Part shown: piece by piece, positions 37,160-48,733 of the stretch
Position numbering within the stretch: position 1 is the stretch's first letter
Layout: the number at the start of each line of letters is the position of its first letter
Assembly: GCA_022113835.1 (NCBI GenBank)
Contig: JAILWY010000010.1
Span: forward strand, 2,691,501 to 2,755,500
Source of the DNA: Atopsyche davidsoni
Taxonomy: Eukaryota > Arthropoda > Insecta > Trichoptera > Hydrobiosidae
Length of the DNA: 64,000 nt
Direction of reading: 5' to 3'
Position numbers and translations under genes: made by a program
Notes under the pieces: generated by a model
Databases searched by the model: none
The model's input: the letters and a program-made list of their open reading frames with translations, nothing else
What the model was told of the DNA's origin: nothing

Positions 37160-38235
37160 GAAGTTCTCCGTGTCAATTTATTATTATTTTTCAATTATTT
37201 AAAAGACGTTGAGTTTTTTTTAATACAGTAACACCTCGATATAACCGAACTCTATTTAACGAACTTCGGATATAGCGGATCAAAAATCCGGTCAAATGTA
37301 AAAACAATAAACGTTTTGAATGCGAAAGTCGTTTGCTCTCCTGAAGTTCTCCGTGTCAATTTATTATTATTTTCAATTATTTAAAAGACGTTGAGTTTTT
37401 TTTAATACAGTAACACCTCGATATAACCGAACTCTATTTAACGAACTTCTGATATAACGGATCAAAAATCCGGTTAAATGTAAAAACAATAAACGTTTTG
37501 AATGCGAAAGTCGTTTGCTCTCCTGAAGTTCTCCGTGTCAATTTATTATTATTTTCAATTATTTAAAAGACGTTGAGTTTTTTTTAATACAGTAACACCT
37601 CGATATAACCGAACTCTATTTAACGAACTTCTGATATAACGGATCAAAAATCCGGTTAAATGTAAAAACAATAAACGTTTTGAATGCGAAAGTCGTTTGC
37701 TCTCCTGAAGTTCTCCGTGTCAATTTATTATTATTTTCAATTATTTAAAAGACGTTGAGTTTTTTTTAATACAGTAACACCTCGATATAACCGAACTCTA
37801 TTTAACGAACTTCGGATATAGCGGATCAAAAATCCGGTCAAATGTAAAAACAATAAACGTTTTGAATGCGAAAGTCGTTTGCTCTCCTGAAGTTCTCCGT
37901 GTCAATTTATTATTATTTTCAATTATTTAAAAGACGTTGAGTTTTTTTTAATACAGTAACACCTCGATATAACCGAACTCTATTTAACGAACTTCTGATA
38001 TAACGGATCAAAAATCCGGTTAAATGTAAAAACAATAAACGTTTTGAATGCGAAAGTCGTTTGCTCTCCTGAAGTTCTCCGTGTCAATTTATTATTATTT
38101 TCAATTATTTAAAAGACGTTGAGTTTTTTTTGATACAGTAACACCTCGATATAACCGAACTCTATTTAACGGACTTCTGATATAACGGATCAAAAATCCG
38201 GTCAAATGTAAGAACAATAAAAACGTTTTGAATGC
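37160..38235 (+). repeat. 182-bp tandem array (six units)
   Basis: Six head-to-tail units start at 37160, 37343, 37525, 37707, 37889 and 38071. Each holds about 65 bp of flank (GAAGTTCTCCGTGTCAATTT onward), then TA and the left end of a pogo/Tigger-type MITE (CAGTAACACCTCGATATAAC onward). The unit closes with AGTCGTTTGCTCTCCT, which resembles the flank before unit 1. Diagnostic variants (TTCGGATATAGCGG ... GGTCAAATG versus TTCTGATATAACGG ... GGTTAAATG) run A-B-B-A-B-B', so units 1-3 and 4-6 look like a duplicated trimer of about 546 bp. The last unit runs into the intact MITE. Confidence 0.95.
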
Positions 38236-38542
38236 AAAAATGTAGAATTTTTGAGAATTGATTATAAAAAAACGGCAAATTTCAAATGTGTAAACAAAAC
38301 TTGACTCCATTTTAGTAGGATTACCGAAATACTAAACAGCAACGTCACTTCATGAGTGTCAGGAGACAATTAAATAGAATTTTGTTTGTGTTTTGTATTT
38401 TTTATTTATATCTAAATACATACCGTGTATTTAAAAAAAAATGTTTTTTTGTTTTATTTTAAACCTATTTTTATGTAACGGACTTTCGGCTTTAACAGAC
38501 ACACCCCTTTTCCAATTGATTCTTTATATCGAGGTTTTACTG
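38136..38542 (+). mobile_element. pogo/Tigger-type MITE
   Basis: A 407-bp element flanked by TA. The left end CAGTAACACCTCGATATAAC is mirrored at the right end, whose inverse reads CAGTAAAACCTCGATATAAA. CAGTNAAACCTCGATATA-type ends are typical of pogo/Tigger elements of the Tc1/mariner superfamily. There is no transposase coding. Its left 100 bp is repeated in each unit of the tandem array upstream. Confidence 0.85.
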
Positions 38543-39258
38543 TATTTGTTTGTGTTATGAAAATTTGCTTAGATCTGTATATTATATTATATCGATCAAT
38601 TTATATTTTCTTTTTTTTATAAAAATGACTATAAAAGGCATAAATAATAATTAATTTCATGCTGATGCTGTTTTTTTCCTTTCACGAAATTCATTGACAG
38701 CAACAAAATCACTCTTAAATTATAAACAAATTTAAATGTCTCCCTAAGAAGGAATGATCATACAGTATAAAACAATTTATAGCAGAATTGATTTTTTTAG
38801 TTATAAATAGACTCCTAAAAATAAACCCACCGACTATTGATTACCAGCATATTCCTTTTATAACCACTTACTCACAAGTTCGATAAAAGAAAATACACCC
38901 GAAGAGAATGCGCGGCTTATGTATGGACTTCTGGAAAACTTCTTCGAGTACAACCTGAACACATTGAACAAATCAATCACCGAGTCTACCGTATTTTTTT
39001 TACACCATATTATTTATATAGCAAGCCGGGAGCTATACTGTTAAGTTAAAGCCGCGTTTCGAGAAAATAAACACATAATATTTTTTTATCTTCGACGTAT
39101 TGCGCGAGTCTGCCAAAAGAACCTATTTTTTATACAAATAATCAACCCAACCCACGAGGTTTACTACCGACAAAGCGGAAAGGTAACAATAAATGTAACA
39201 CAATCGATATGAATTCGCAACCTTAAAAATTAATGCGTTTCATATACACATCAGTTTG
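38543..39258. other. AT-rich DNA, no gene recognised
   Basis: Nothing recognised. CpG-bearing short stretches occur near 38880-39120. Confidence 0.4.
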
Positions 39259-39375
39259 CTTGTTGGCTCAGTTGTCGGAAACTCACAATCGAGAGGTCTC
39301 CGGTTTGATCCTCGTCCTGACAGGTGAATTGCTAACTGATGATATTGGGCTCATAAAAAAATAATATAATAATTC
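39259..39375 (+). repeat. tRNA-derived SINE
   Basis: A pol III A-box-like TTGGCTCAGTTGTCGG and B-box-like CCGGTTTGATCC lie about 35 bp apart. A non-tRNA body (TCGTCCTGACAGG, CTGATGATATTGGGCTC) and an A-rich tail (ATAAAAAAATAATAT) follow. The body matches 10061-10112. Architecture and copy number support a SINE rather than a tRNA gene. Confidence 0.65.
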
Positions 39376-40455
39376 ATCAATATATTTCTAACACCATAAA
39401 AGAATTAGTCTGTTTTATTGTCTTACTTCCTTAATTATCATTATTAATATTATTATTATACAAGCATTCTACAGGTAATCACCAAAAACACAGAAACTAA
39501 TCGCAGGTTTTCTTGAATGTATACAAAATTGCGATTGGTGATTATCTATCTAGCTTCGATCAATGTTATTGTGGTGAAGAGTAATATAAATTATATTAAA
39601 TACTAGGAAAAAAATAACACAATTCATGGAGGGTAAATCATAAAATGTTGTCTTAAACGCCAATAAATTGAATTTGCAATGATCGAGAATTCCTATTGAA
39701 ATATAAACAGAATGTTCATTAATAAAATCTGGTAATTGGAAACCAGATGACGGATGTCGTGTTCCAGTCGTGAGTTAAGTTTTTAATATAAAAATAAACG
39801 AGAATTTAGGGATAATATGATGAACCTTTATTATTAATTATTATGTTTCTGATGAAAAATTACCTTCCAATATTTCGTGAAATGAGTTCTGAGTTTATAT
39901 TATTACTGTGAGAAAATTGTATCGATATTGTCTTCTCTCGGAGCAATTGATTATAATTTGTATTCCAAAATATAAAGGATAAAATAAAAAGGACGCTATA
40001 AAATACGGAAATTATAAATTAACAATAAAGTTAACAGTGTTGATTAGTAGCATTTTTAATTGAATTCTCTTTGAGAATTAACAATTTTATCCGAAATTAT
40101 TTCTTGATTTATATGATTTAATAAATGATTTCATACGATAACAAAATTACTCCACCATTCATATTCATTAGTAATTATTATGTATTCTGCTGATGATTTT
40201 TATCTCTTTTAATCAATTTATTGAGAAATTAATTATTTATTGAGTTCATTATGTTTGTACAATGATAAAAAAATATACAGACTCAAATTGGTTAATAATT
40301 CAAAATAAACTGAACATCTGTATTACAATCATAAAAGAGATGTATACCGTCTTTAAATATAAAAAAATAAGAAAGAGATAAAGAATACTAATGCTGAATT
40401 TGTTATTAATCAGTGTTATTCCAAAAGTGTCTTTATTTAGAAAATTTAAAAAAAA
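39376..40455. other. AT-rich DNA, no gene recognised
   Basis: No motif or repeat similarity seen. Confidence 0.45.
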
Positions 40456-40458
40456 ATT

Positions 40459-41035
40459 TTTTGAATAAAATACTTGTGATTTTACTCATGCTCGTTTTTA
40501 TTTGTGACCGGTTTCGTCAACCTTATCTCAAAATTTCTTATCTCCAATCTCAAAATTTTGCATATTAACAATAAAGGCACAAAACTCGATCGCCAAGAGA
40601 TTTTAGAATGTGGAAAATCACTCAAGTATTTTACTCAAAATATTAAAATGGATTTCCACCAAGTACTCTCTGTCAAAAATATTGAATTTCTCAACAGGTT
40701 ATTTTCAATAAGTCTCCACTATTATTCCCTATTGCTAAATCACATCATTAAAAAAATCATTTACTGCGCAAAAACCTATTATTTACGGATAAACACACTA
40801 CAGTATAACTTCTGCTACACCTCAAGCCACTTTAGATAATTAGCCCATTCATGTAAAAACATTTGTTCACAAAAATTTCCAATTATATAGAATCCTCCAC
40901 TTGTCAGGTACATTAAATCACATTAGCCCTTACCACCTGACAATCACTCTCTCTCTCTTTCCAACAACCTATTCCTCTAACATTGTTTACCTAATTGCTT
41001 ATTATTATATAAAATCTCACTCTGTTTGATAAAAA
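40459..41035. mobile_element. Penelope-like element cluster (PLE copy 3)
   Basis: Three pieces: a minus-strand fragment with the GTGACCGGTTTCG core (40459-40525), a plus-strand fragment (40526-40695), and a minus-strand upstream portion (40870-41035, matching 31830-31905). The plus piece encodes LKILHINNKGTKLDRQEILE, which fits the conserved H..NKG..L...E motif near the C terminus of Penelope-like proteins as I recall it. It then runs into AATGTGGAAAATCACTCAAG and the common 3' end. This coding scrap is the main reason for the PLE assignment. The GIY-YIG and reverse transcriptase parts are absent. Confidence 0.65.
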
Positions 41036-41580
41036 AAAAAATACTTCTCAAAATATATAGAATTTTTGGATAATTACTGCAGTGTTTTGAAAAGGTTATG
41101 TTAGGTGTTACTCGTTATAATAATTTACGTTCAACGTATTATTTAATAGTGATGAATTTTTATTAGGAAATATGTATGATATTTGAGAAACTGCTTCCGT
41201 TAATAGCAGTAACAGTTTTCTCATTCGGTGATAGCGCAGGGCGAGTCGAGTCCTCCCGGCTAATCCGCGAGCGCCGAGTTACTTACTGCCGGAGTTTAGG
41301 GACAGAAAACTGGGCAAAAATGCCCTGCGAGGGAGAGAACCGGAAGATAGCGCGAGATTGTGATTAAGATAGTGCGTAAGCCGATTACCCCTAATGATTT
41401 ATATTGTATGGGGTAATAGAGTGTTGTGGTTTTTTTTTTATAAGTACCGCGCCAGAAGGGAGACGATAATAATCGTATACTATAGGTAATGCGTAAAAAT
41501 ATGTTATTGAAGATAATGCATAGTCCACTGTTTACTTTACAATGTTTATTGTGTTCTAAGCATTAAAAAATCATCAAAAT
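41036..41580. other. AT-rich DNA with a small GC-richer patch
   Basis: A CpG-bearing patch at 41230-41370 carries a 63-codon frame without recognisable domain. Otherwise nothing. Confidence 0.35.
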
Positions 41581-41587
41581 CTTGTAC

Positions 41588-41889
41588 CTGCAGCGTAACG
41601 GTCACCATTTGGATAACGAAGCTGTTAACGAATTATTCCCTAATAAGATCATTTCACGTAGAGGTAACATCAACTGGCCTCCCAGAAGCCGCGACCTTAG
41701 GCCTCTTGACTATTTCGTATGGGGATACCTTAGAAGTAGGGTTTATGATAATAAAATTAAAATTAAACATCAGGTCAGAAATGGCAGCAATATCAGCGTT
41801 TTTTACTTATAATCGACAGCAAAAAAATACTTGATTACTTGTAGTTTTCGTTTTACTGAACTAACAAATACCCGATACTCTGTATGGAC
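41588..41889 (+). mobile_element. DDE transposon fragment (Tc1/mariner superfamily), 3' part
   Basis: The frame 41582-41812 encodes NEAVNELFPNKIISRRGNIN, WPPRSRDL, RPLDYFVWGYLRSRVYDN. This is the C-terminal catalytic block common in insect DDE_3-type transposases, whose usual form is NWPPRSPDLTPLDYF with the third acidic residue as Asp. It breaks off inside KHQVRNGSNIS, where 54.8-55.4 kb continues. The distal end (TTTACTGAACTAACAAATAC, CCGATACTCT) matches the terminal repeat of the 54828-55369 element. The N-terminal half is missing. The block is preceded by QRNGHHLDN, which in the other copy lies at the C terminus, so the 5' end is rearranged. Confidence 0.85.
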
Positions 41890-42190
41890 AAATCACTTTA
41901 CAAAATTGATCGAATATTCAGTTTCAAAAAATTGTTTGTGTTCATTTAAATTTAGTATAATATCTTGGATATACGAAGCACTTCCATTAAATTGTAACTT
42001 CAATTTAAAAAAAAAATGTAGCTTTATAAAGGATGTGTTGAAATTACGTGTTTTTCTTGGTAATTCTCCTAAGAGTATATACTCGTATTCCATCGAGACA
42101 AAATATAAAAAAAAGCTATATCCCGATAAAAATGTTTTTAGCAACACTTTCTCACTACACTTACAAATTACATAGAAAGCATCTTGACGT
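41890..42190. other. AT-rich DNA
   Basis: Overlapping opposite frames (41831-42175 and 41893-42147) are AT-composition artefacts. Confidence 0.4.
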
Positions 42191-42194
42191 GTTT

Positions 42195-42500
42195 ACACAC
42201 AACGCCGATATTTCTTTGCAGGGCGGGCAGCTCCCCCGCCGATACCCCGTGCAAGCAATCTGTCTTTATGTCTTTACTCTAAACGCTGGGGCCGTGTCAG
42301 AGCTACAACTTTGTAAATCCCGGTCACCCGGCTCGCAGGCTGTGTAAGGAGATATACATGTCTTAAGAACCTTAACTGGGATTAGCTCAACACCAATAAC
42401 ACTAAACTAGCAGGGCGCGAGGCGGAGCTGGCTGCGGGCTTGTTCCTCTGCCGCTGCCGGGGTTTCGTCAACTTTTATTGGCCGCTTATGGAGCTCGTCT
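42195..42500. other. GC-rich island
   Basis: CpG-bearing GC-rich stretches at 42205-42350 and 42410-42490 in AT-rich surroundings. No coding similarity. Candidate conserved non-coding element. Confidence 0.3.
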
Positions 42501-43680
42501 TGTTGTTGTGAAATTTACATACTGTGATTATTTAAGTGCAGGTATTATTGCCGGGACGTAATGCAAACATTTAAAACGGAAACTCAATATGCAAAACTTG
42601 CTCCAACAATAAAGCGTCGAATAAACTAATTACACAGGGAAATATACAAGCATCACTAAATGAATTAATTTCAAAATATTACAATAATTCTAACTTTTAC
42701 AAGCATAAATAAATATTATCACATTGTTATTAAAATGATTGTGTTATTGTTCATTCTTTAAAGGTGTGACGCACCTGAAACGCCAGAATTTCATTTTAAC
42801 GCAGTAATTACTAACAATACAGCACTAAACAAAATTACTGAATTGTGTCTATGAAAGTTTTGAAAACATGTACCCACCATGTTTTTTTTTAATTTCTATT
42901 ATTTATTTATAGTAACAGTTTAAGGTTATAAAAAAATACTATGCCTCACACAGTCTCCTTGTTTATAGTAAAACGTGAAAGTGTATTGTGTTATTGAATA
43001 ATCACCACCCTGGATTAAGTGCTGACTCTGCAAAAACAAGGTGAAATAAATAATTATCCTGAAGTGAACGATTTTATCAAATATTTTGCGTTGCCTAATT
43101 ACGTGGAAATCCAAGAAAAATCCATGCTCGGTTTAACAAGAAATTTCTCGAGAATCTCACTTTATGCCCTCTGTTAATTTAGTACAAGTTAATCTGCTAA
43201 TGATCAAATAATGCGATTCCACCTTTGTAAAATTATTGTACAGAATATAGATACAAATATCAGCACGAATATTTTGTTGCTTTTTAAAATATGAAGACCT
43301 TGTGATTATTTTTAAAAGTAAAAATTAACTGTAAAAAATTAGAAAGGCTGATTGGCGAGAGAATATATATATTTATATTGTTTCCGAGGGCTTTGGCCTA
43401 TCAGTAGCTTTGTCGGTCTGAAGTCATATTTTAAAGCTCACGATTTCTTTCTGTTATTCATACTTGTTGTTTTAAATCAAACCAGTCCGCCGTGAATAAA
43501 AGTTAACCGTTTTCAAATAAATGTTAATTGAGAATAAAAAAATTAAACAAGTTCGCTGTGGATTAACACAGTTACTTCAGGTCAATTGGCTATTCGTATT
43601 TGTTGTTTATATAAAGTGTATTACAAATTAAATTGGTCCGTCGTGGATAAACGCAGTGAACGCGAATTCCAGCAAACAAG
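42501..43680. other. AT-rich DNA, no gene recognised
   Basis: No recognised motifs. The short segment GTCCGCCGTGAATAAAAGTT near 43485 has a similar partner GTCCGTCGTGGATAAACGCA near 43637, a weak local duplication. Confidence 0.4.
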
Positions 43681-44000
43681 GTAGTGTTGGGAATAACGAA
43701 CCCCTTTCCAAAATTTATCATACCTAGCATCTTGCATTTGCGGGTTCTCTTCAACCCTCTATCTTCCACTGAATTATTAACTGCGGGGTCTAGTGTTTTA
43801 GACTACTCATTGTGTCCGAAATATGCTGCCTTTGTTTGCTTGATAATTGTCCGAAGTTTTTGTCAACACGTCTGCATCGGTGATGCGGTCCGCGGCTCGA
43901 GGGGCAGTGCGCCCGCGGGGCGGGATTCAACCTCTGCTGGTAGTTATCTTTTTAATGAGTCCGGTCTTTGTATCCATTCATGGGATATAACATATGGTTT
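43681..44000. other. GC-richer patch before a tandem array
   Basis: The core at 43875-43935 is CpG-dense. The 139-codon plus frame 43684-44103 spans this patch and ends inside the 214-bp array. Its translation has no known domain, so I do not call it a gene. Confidence 0.25.
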
Positions 44001-44804
44001 TGCCGAAAGCGCGTGTATAATATTTAAGAGAAGTAAAAAAATAAACAATGAAAGAAATAACGCGTTAGTAATATTCTTATTAAAAACAGTAAATAATTTG
44101 TAGTCAAATTTCAGACAGTATCTTTGAGTATTTTTTTTGAAATTTTTAAAAGTATATATAAAATAATATTAAGGTAAAAATCTTTATGTATATATAGCAT
44201 AAATAAATACACGATGCCGAAAGCGCGTGTATAATATTTAAGAGAAGTAAAAAAGTAAACAATGAAAGAAATAACGCGTTAGTAATATTCTTATTAAAAA
44301 CAGTAAATAATTTGTAGTCAAATTTCAGACAGTATCTTTGAGTATATTTTTTGAAATTTTTAAAAGTATATATAAAAAAATATTATGGTAAAAATCTTTA
44401 TGTATATATAGCATAAATAAATACACGATGCCGAAAGCGCATGTATAATATTTAAGAGAAGTAAAAAAGTAAACAATGAAAGAAATAACGCGTTAGTAAT
44501 ATTCTTATTAAAAACAGTAAATAATTTGTAGTCAAATTTCAGACAGTATTTTTGAATATGTTTTTTGAAATTTTTAAAAGTATATTTATAAAAAATATTA
44601 AGGTAAAAATCTTTATGTATATATAGCATAAATAAATACACGATGCCGAAAGCGCGTGTATAATATTTTTGGAGAAGTAAAAAAATAAACAATGAAAGAA
44701 ATAACGCGTTGGTAATATTCTTATTAAAAATAGTAACTAATTATATATAAAAAAATATTAAGGTAAAAATCTTTATGTATATATAGCATAAATATATACA
44801 CGAT
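44001..44804 (+). repeat. 214-bp tandem array (four units)
   Basis: Units begin with TGCCGAAAGCGCGTGTATAA (or a one-base variant) at 44001, 44215, 44429 and 44644. Each continues through GAAAGAAATAACGCGTTAGT and ends CATAAATAAATACACGA. Units 1-3 are nearly identical. The fourth has lost about 54 bp (between AGTAACTAATTATATATA and its continuation). The high identity suggests recent expansion. Confidence 0.95.
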
Positions 44805-44950
44805 GTATTTATCTATTATATTTGTTCACCTAATTTTTAGACTTTTGTAGTAAACCTTAAAGTAAAGATTGGGAAGGATTTATTATTAATTTTTAACCAT
44901 AAAGTTTTTGGTCTCTTTTTTGATCCAATTAACAAATAAACAGTATAGTC

Positions 44951-45325
44951 TAATAATGCTTAAATACATTTTTTCAAATATTGAAAATTGATCTCTCAGA
45001 AAAATATCATAGTGATTTGTGTGGGATTTGAACCCACACCCCCAAGCTTACATGGCCGGTGCATTACCAATTATACCAACGAATCACTGGTACTAAGCAA
45101 GAATTTTTAACAATCATATCCTATAAATGAAACAACGTACTTATTATGCCAATTAAATATGTTTAAGTTTGGGGATGTGGGTCAAATCCCACACTAATCA
45201 CGATGATATTTTTCTGAGAGTTTCTTTAATCAGTTATCAATATTTGAAAAAAATGTACTTAATCATTATCAATCAATAAAACCTGTTTAGGCAAAATCGT
45301 ACTTCCTGTGAGACGGTTTTCAAAA
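44951..45325. mobile_element. tRNA-Thr-derived fold-back element, copy E3
   Basis: Same composite as at 34634-34951: minus-strand tail, full tRNA-like sequence, 5' flank and the spacer ATGAAACAACGTACTTATTA. Here the plus-strand half-tRNA is kept (45161-45201: GTTTGGGGATGTGG, GTCAAATCCCACAC, AATCACGATGATATTTTTCT), followed by the plus-strand tail and the AAATCGTACTTCCTGTGAGA end segment. The two tails and T-arm halves are complementary and could form a hairpin. Confidence 0.75.
45012..45087 (-). tRNA. tRNA-Thr-like sequence in a repeat, probably not functional
   Basis: 76 nt. Acceptor arms GTGATTC / AAATCAC, T arm GTGGG-TTCAAAT-CCCAC perfectly paired, B box GGTTCAAATCC, loop CATGTAA. The layout matches the copies at 34690, 60596 and 60905. 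It lacks U33 and has weak D-arm pairing. Internal pol III promoter boxes look usable. Confidence 0.5.
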
Positions 45326-48070
45326 AAATCAGTAATATAGTATAGTCTTAAATGAATAGAACCAAAAATTCGATTTTTATTTTTTCGTTTTTATTTGGTG
45401 TAAATAAAACTAAATGCATAAGCTTTTATCGATATTATCATCGCAATTACATTTTAAAATTATATAAAACATATTTCAAGTTTTAAAAATATCAGTAGTT
45501 TATGGTAATTCGAAGTAAATTTTAAATCGTATAACATGGTTTGCAATCAAACTCTATTTGAAACCGTAACTCCATTAAAAGCACAAGTTGTATTTACATT
45601 CAAATGTCGGAGTCGATTGTGTTACTAAACTATTATTTATGAACAGTGTGAAAAGTACCTAAAATTATTACATATCGAATAAAATTTCATGCTTATTATT
45701 TGACACTGAATCAATCACCGATACGCATAATAATAACGGAAAATAATATTGTTAATTTATTGGTAAAAAAATTAGTGCATTAGTGGTTTGTCTGATTGAT
45801 GAAGTTAATCAAATAAAATGTGGCATGAAATGAGTCTAAACCAAATAATAATTGAAATAAATATAATGAATTCAGATTAATTTTAACATTTATGAATAAT
45901 TCTTTTAATTTTTTTAGATATTCTTGCTTCCTGTATATTCTTGAATAAATATTTATTTAAGAATATGTCTTTTGATATGAGTGTTGTAACATCTGCAGGC
46001 GTCAAGGCAGCGTTAAGAATAATATATGAACGTTTGTAAACTAATATGAAATGTTGAGATTTTAAAAATATAAACCTTATTAAAAAATGGAAAATACGAA
46101 AAAAATACTAAAGTTTACCATTTTAGGTTTTGTGAACAGTCAAAGTTTTCAAAATTTATTTATTTAATATTGTACTAGTAAATGTTAGTCAGAATATTTT
46201 TTCGAATATATAAAAAAAAAAAACTAGAGTTTATTGTTACTCCTTTTATATTTCTATTCTAATCTATAAATAACATTTTATGACTTCATACATTAATTAA
46301 AAATTAATTTTATGCGTTTTCAATTACAGTTCTTGGTGCTTTAACTTTATAGTTAGTGTCGCAAAGTCTGTTTTAAAGCTTGAAACACATATGCATTGCA
46401 AATGTTGCAACAGAGTAATTATTTTGCTAAAATTATAAAATTAATAAAAATTTCAATTCAAAATAAAAAAAAAATATTCTGTCATACAAAAGCTATTAAT
46501 CTAAGCTTTGGAGGTTGAAATATGAATGAAAAATGATGTGCCATTAAAAGGGTTAAATTGGGGTATTAGTTTTTATCTGATTTTAGTATAGTAGCCTTAG
46601 GGTAGTTTAAAGAGGGCGATGTCTGTAATTAAAGTCATTTATCCCCGGAATGTAATCATTCAAGATCATCGTCTGGTAGCTAGACATTCTCTTTACGGGC
46701 TACAGATAATTGACAGATCGCCTAAACGGTTTATTTTCTCAGAGAGCACATTATTGGAAGCAAAAAGGTGAAAAGCGAGATCCAATATGAGCGAGTGCCT
46801 TTTTTCCAAACAAGCTCTTAATTTGCTTAGTCTGTCCATCACGAAAAGCTTTACTTAAAACTAGCATTTTAAAGAGTAATTTGAAAAATAGATTGAAAGA
46901 AAAAACACTGAAAATCTCTAATTATTTTACAGAGTCTGATACTGCTAAAAAATGTAATTATTTCAAGACTGAAAAGTTAATTGGGTCAGTAAAATCTCAG
47001 TATATTTTTGAGCGAGCATGACGTAACAAAACCCAATCAGCATATAAATGTGTTTATTATGATTTGATTAAAATTAAAATAAAACAAAAATACATCTTAT
47101 TACAACTTCTATCATTCGTAATATATATATTTTTAATTTGAGTATTTAAACTTATATTTCATATGTAGTAGTGTATAAACGTTGTTTATCATATGGATAA
47201 ATATTAAAATAAATATATCTGGGAGTTTATGTTGTATATTCTGAGTGTGCAGTATTTTTTAGAGACCAAGTCCATTGTAGTATAAACCGAACAATGAACT
47301 GGGTCTTGTGTAAAACTGAGGTCGCTAGAGAGTCAGTGGGTATGAAAGCAAAGTCATGTTGTACATTAGAACATGAGAAACTACAATAATTTGCCCAAAT
47401 TAAATCACAATACTTCTTTGAAAACATTTGTTAAATATGTTGTATAAATCATTGCTTGTGCAGATTTTAAGCGATCTATATTACTAAATTTTAGTTGAAA
47501 TTTTAATATAAATTACAGATTGAAAAAATTGGTTTACTGACAAGTAGATAGTAAATGTAACTCGTAAAAAATGTTTTATTTTGTTGTAACGGTTGTTCTG
47601 TATTATAAACGATTTAATTTTGCTACGGTCCCACAAGGGATGAGTAAAATTATTGTTTTAGCGTGTATTTGTTGAAATTTACATAAAGTTAAAAGTAAAA
47701 TATTAAAGCAATAAAGCATAATTCAATTTGAATGTTGCATCAGCCGTGTCTCAGGTCTGAATAAAAGCAATCAAAACAACATAATACTGGCTCGGAGTAC
47801 GGTAAGTTCTTTGTAATAGGTGTAAACTATGAGACCAGACCCGAGGGTCGGTCCCTGCGGTGTGTTTGGTCACATTTTTACAAAGAATAAGTTAAAATTA
47901 ATAGAGTGCTAATTGTTATTTTTGCTCTAATTTTCGAAATGATAAAAACTTAATGAAGCTGTTAGTTGCGCTGTGTTGGGAATACAGGGAGATTAAAAAT
48001 ATTATTTTTTAATGAATTCACTTGTAAATTATTTATTGCAGTTGTGGTGTGTTTAATTTGATGTATGTAT
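45326..48070. other. AT-rich DNA, no gene recognised
   Basis: Contains a 32-bp near-perfect palindrome (45935-45966). A slightly GC-richer patch at 46600-46830 carries nothing recognisable. An ACG|GTAAGTTC donor-like site near 47799 has no partner. Confidence 0.45.
45935..45966. repeat. 32-bp near-perfect palindrome
   Basis: ATATTCTTGAATAAATATTT followed by ATTTAAGAATAT. All but one base pair matches across the axis. AT-rich cruciform-forming sequence. Confidence 0.7.
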
Positions 48071-48075
48071 TATAA

Positions 48076-48733
48076 TCTACTATAATAATAGCCATTGTGT
48101 ATGTTTCATTTTTTGGTTCTCTATAGAATATCTTAAAAGATAAAACGCTGATTTTTTGCACGTAAGTTCAGCAAGTTTTTCTGCAGTTATGTGCCGAGTT
48201 TCAAGACGATGAGATAATATTTTAATTTATAAACTAATTAAATAAAACTATAAAATATGCTTTATGTACGAATTATATGATTCTGTTGTTCACAGCGAGA
48301 ATTTCAAAATTTAGAATTTTTACAAAAAAACAAAATATGATGCTTCTAAGAAATTTCCAGTTTATGTCAGCTTGACACAAGTACCAATTTTATTTTTTAG
48401 TTGCATTAGAAATTATTAATCACATCATTAATAACTTAAAATGCCTCCTTAAAAAAATAACACCGTCTAAGCACAGCAAACGTAATTAAAAAAGAATAGT
48501 ACAATTGAACGTGATTAAGACTGCATCTAATTAAGTGAAAGTGATTCGTTGTTTGCGACACGAAATGTGATATTCCCTAGAATGGCTTTGCTTTCAAAAT
48601 TAATATCCGGTTATTCAAAATATATGTGTACAAAATAAAATCAAATATTCATCTAATTGTCAGCCAAACTTATGTTCAAATACTATTGCATCGTTTATCG
48701 AATACGTCATTTTATGACAGGCTACATTTCTAG
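48076..48733 (+). mobile_element. Non-autonomous Helitron, copy 2 (both ends intact)
   Basis: Begins TCTACTATAATAATAGCCAT after an A. Ends with the hairpin GTCAT TTT ATGAC, then AGGCTACATTTCTAG followed by T, fitting the Helitron rule of TC...CTRR inserted between A and T. The body is about 90 percent similar by eye to copy 1 and copy 3. No coding capacity. It is the best copy for defining the family consensus. Confidence 0.88.

Noticed and set aside
37160..38235. CRISPR-like regular repeats
   Set aside because: Units are contiguous 182-bp tandem copies without unique spacers, in a eukaryotic setting; they derive from a MITE end.
43684..44103. 139-codon frame
   Set aside because: The end lies within the 214-bp tandem array and the product is unrecognisable.
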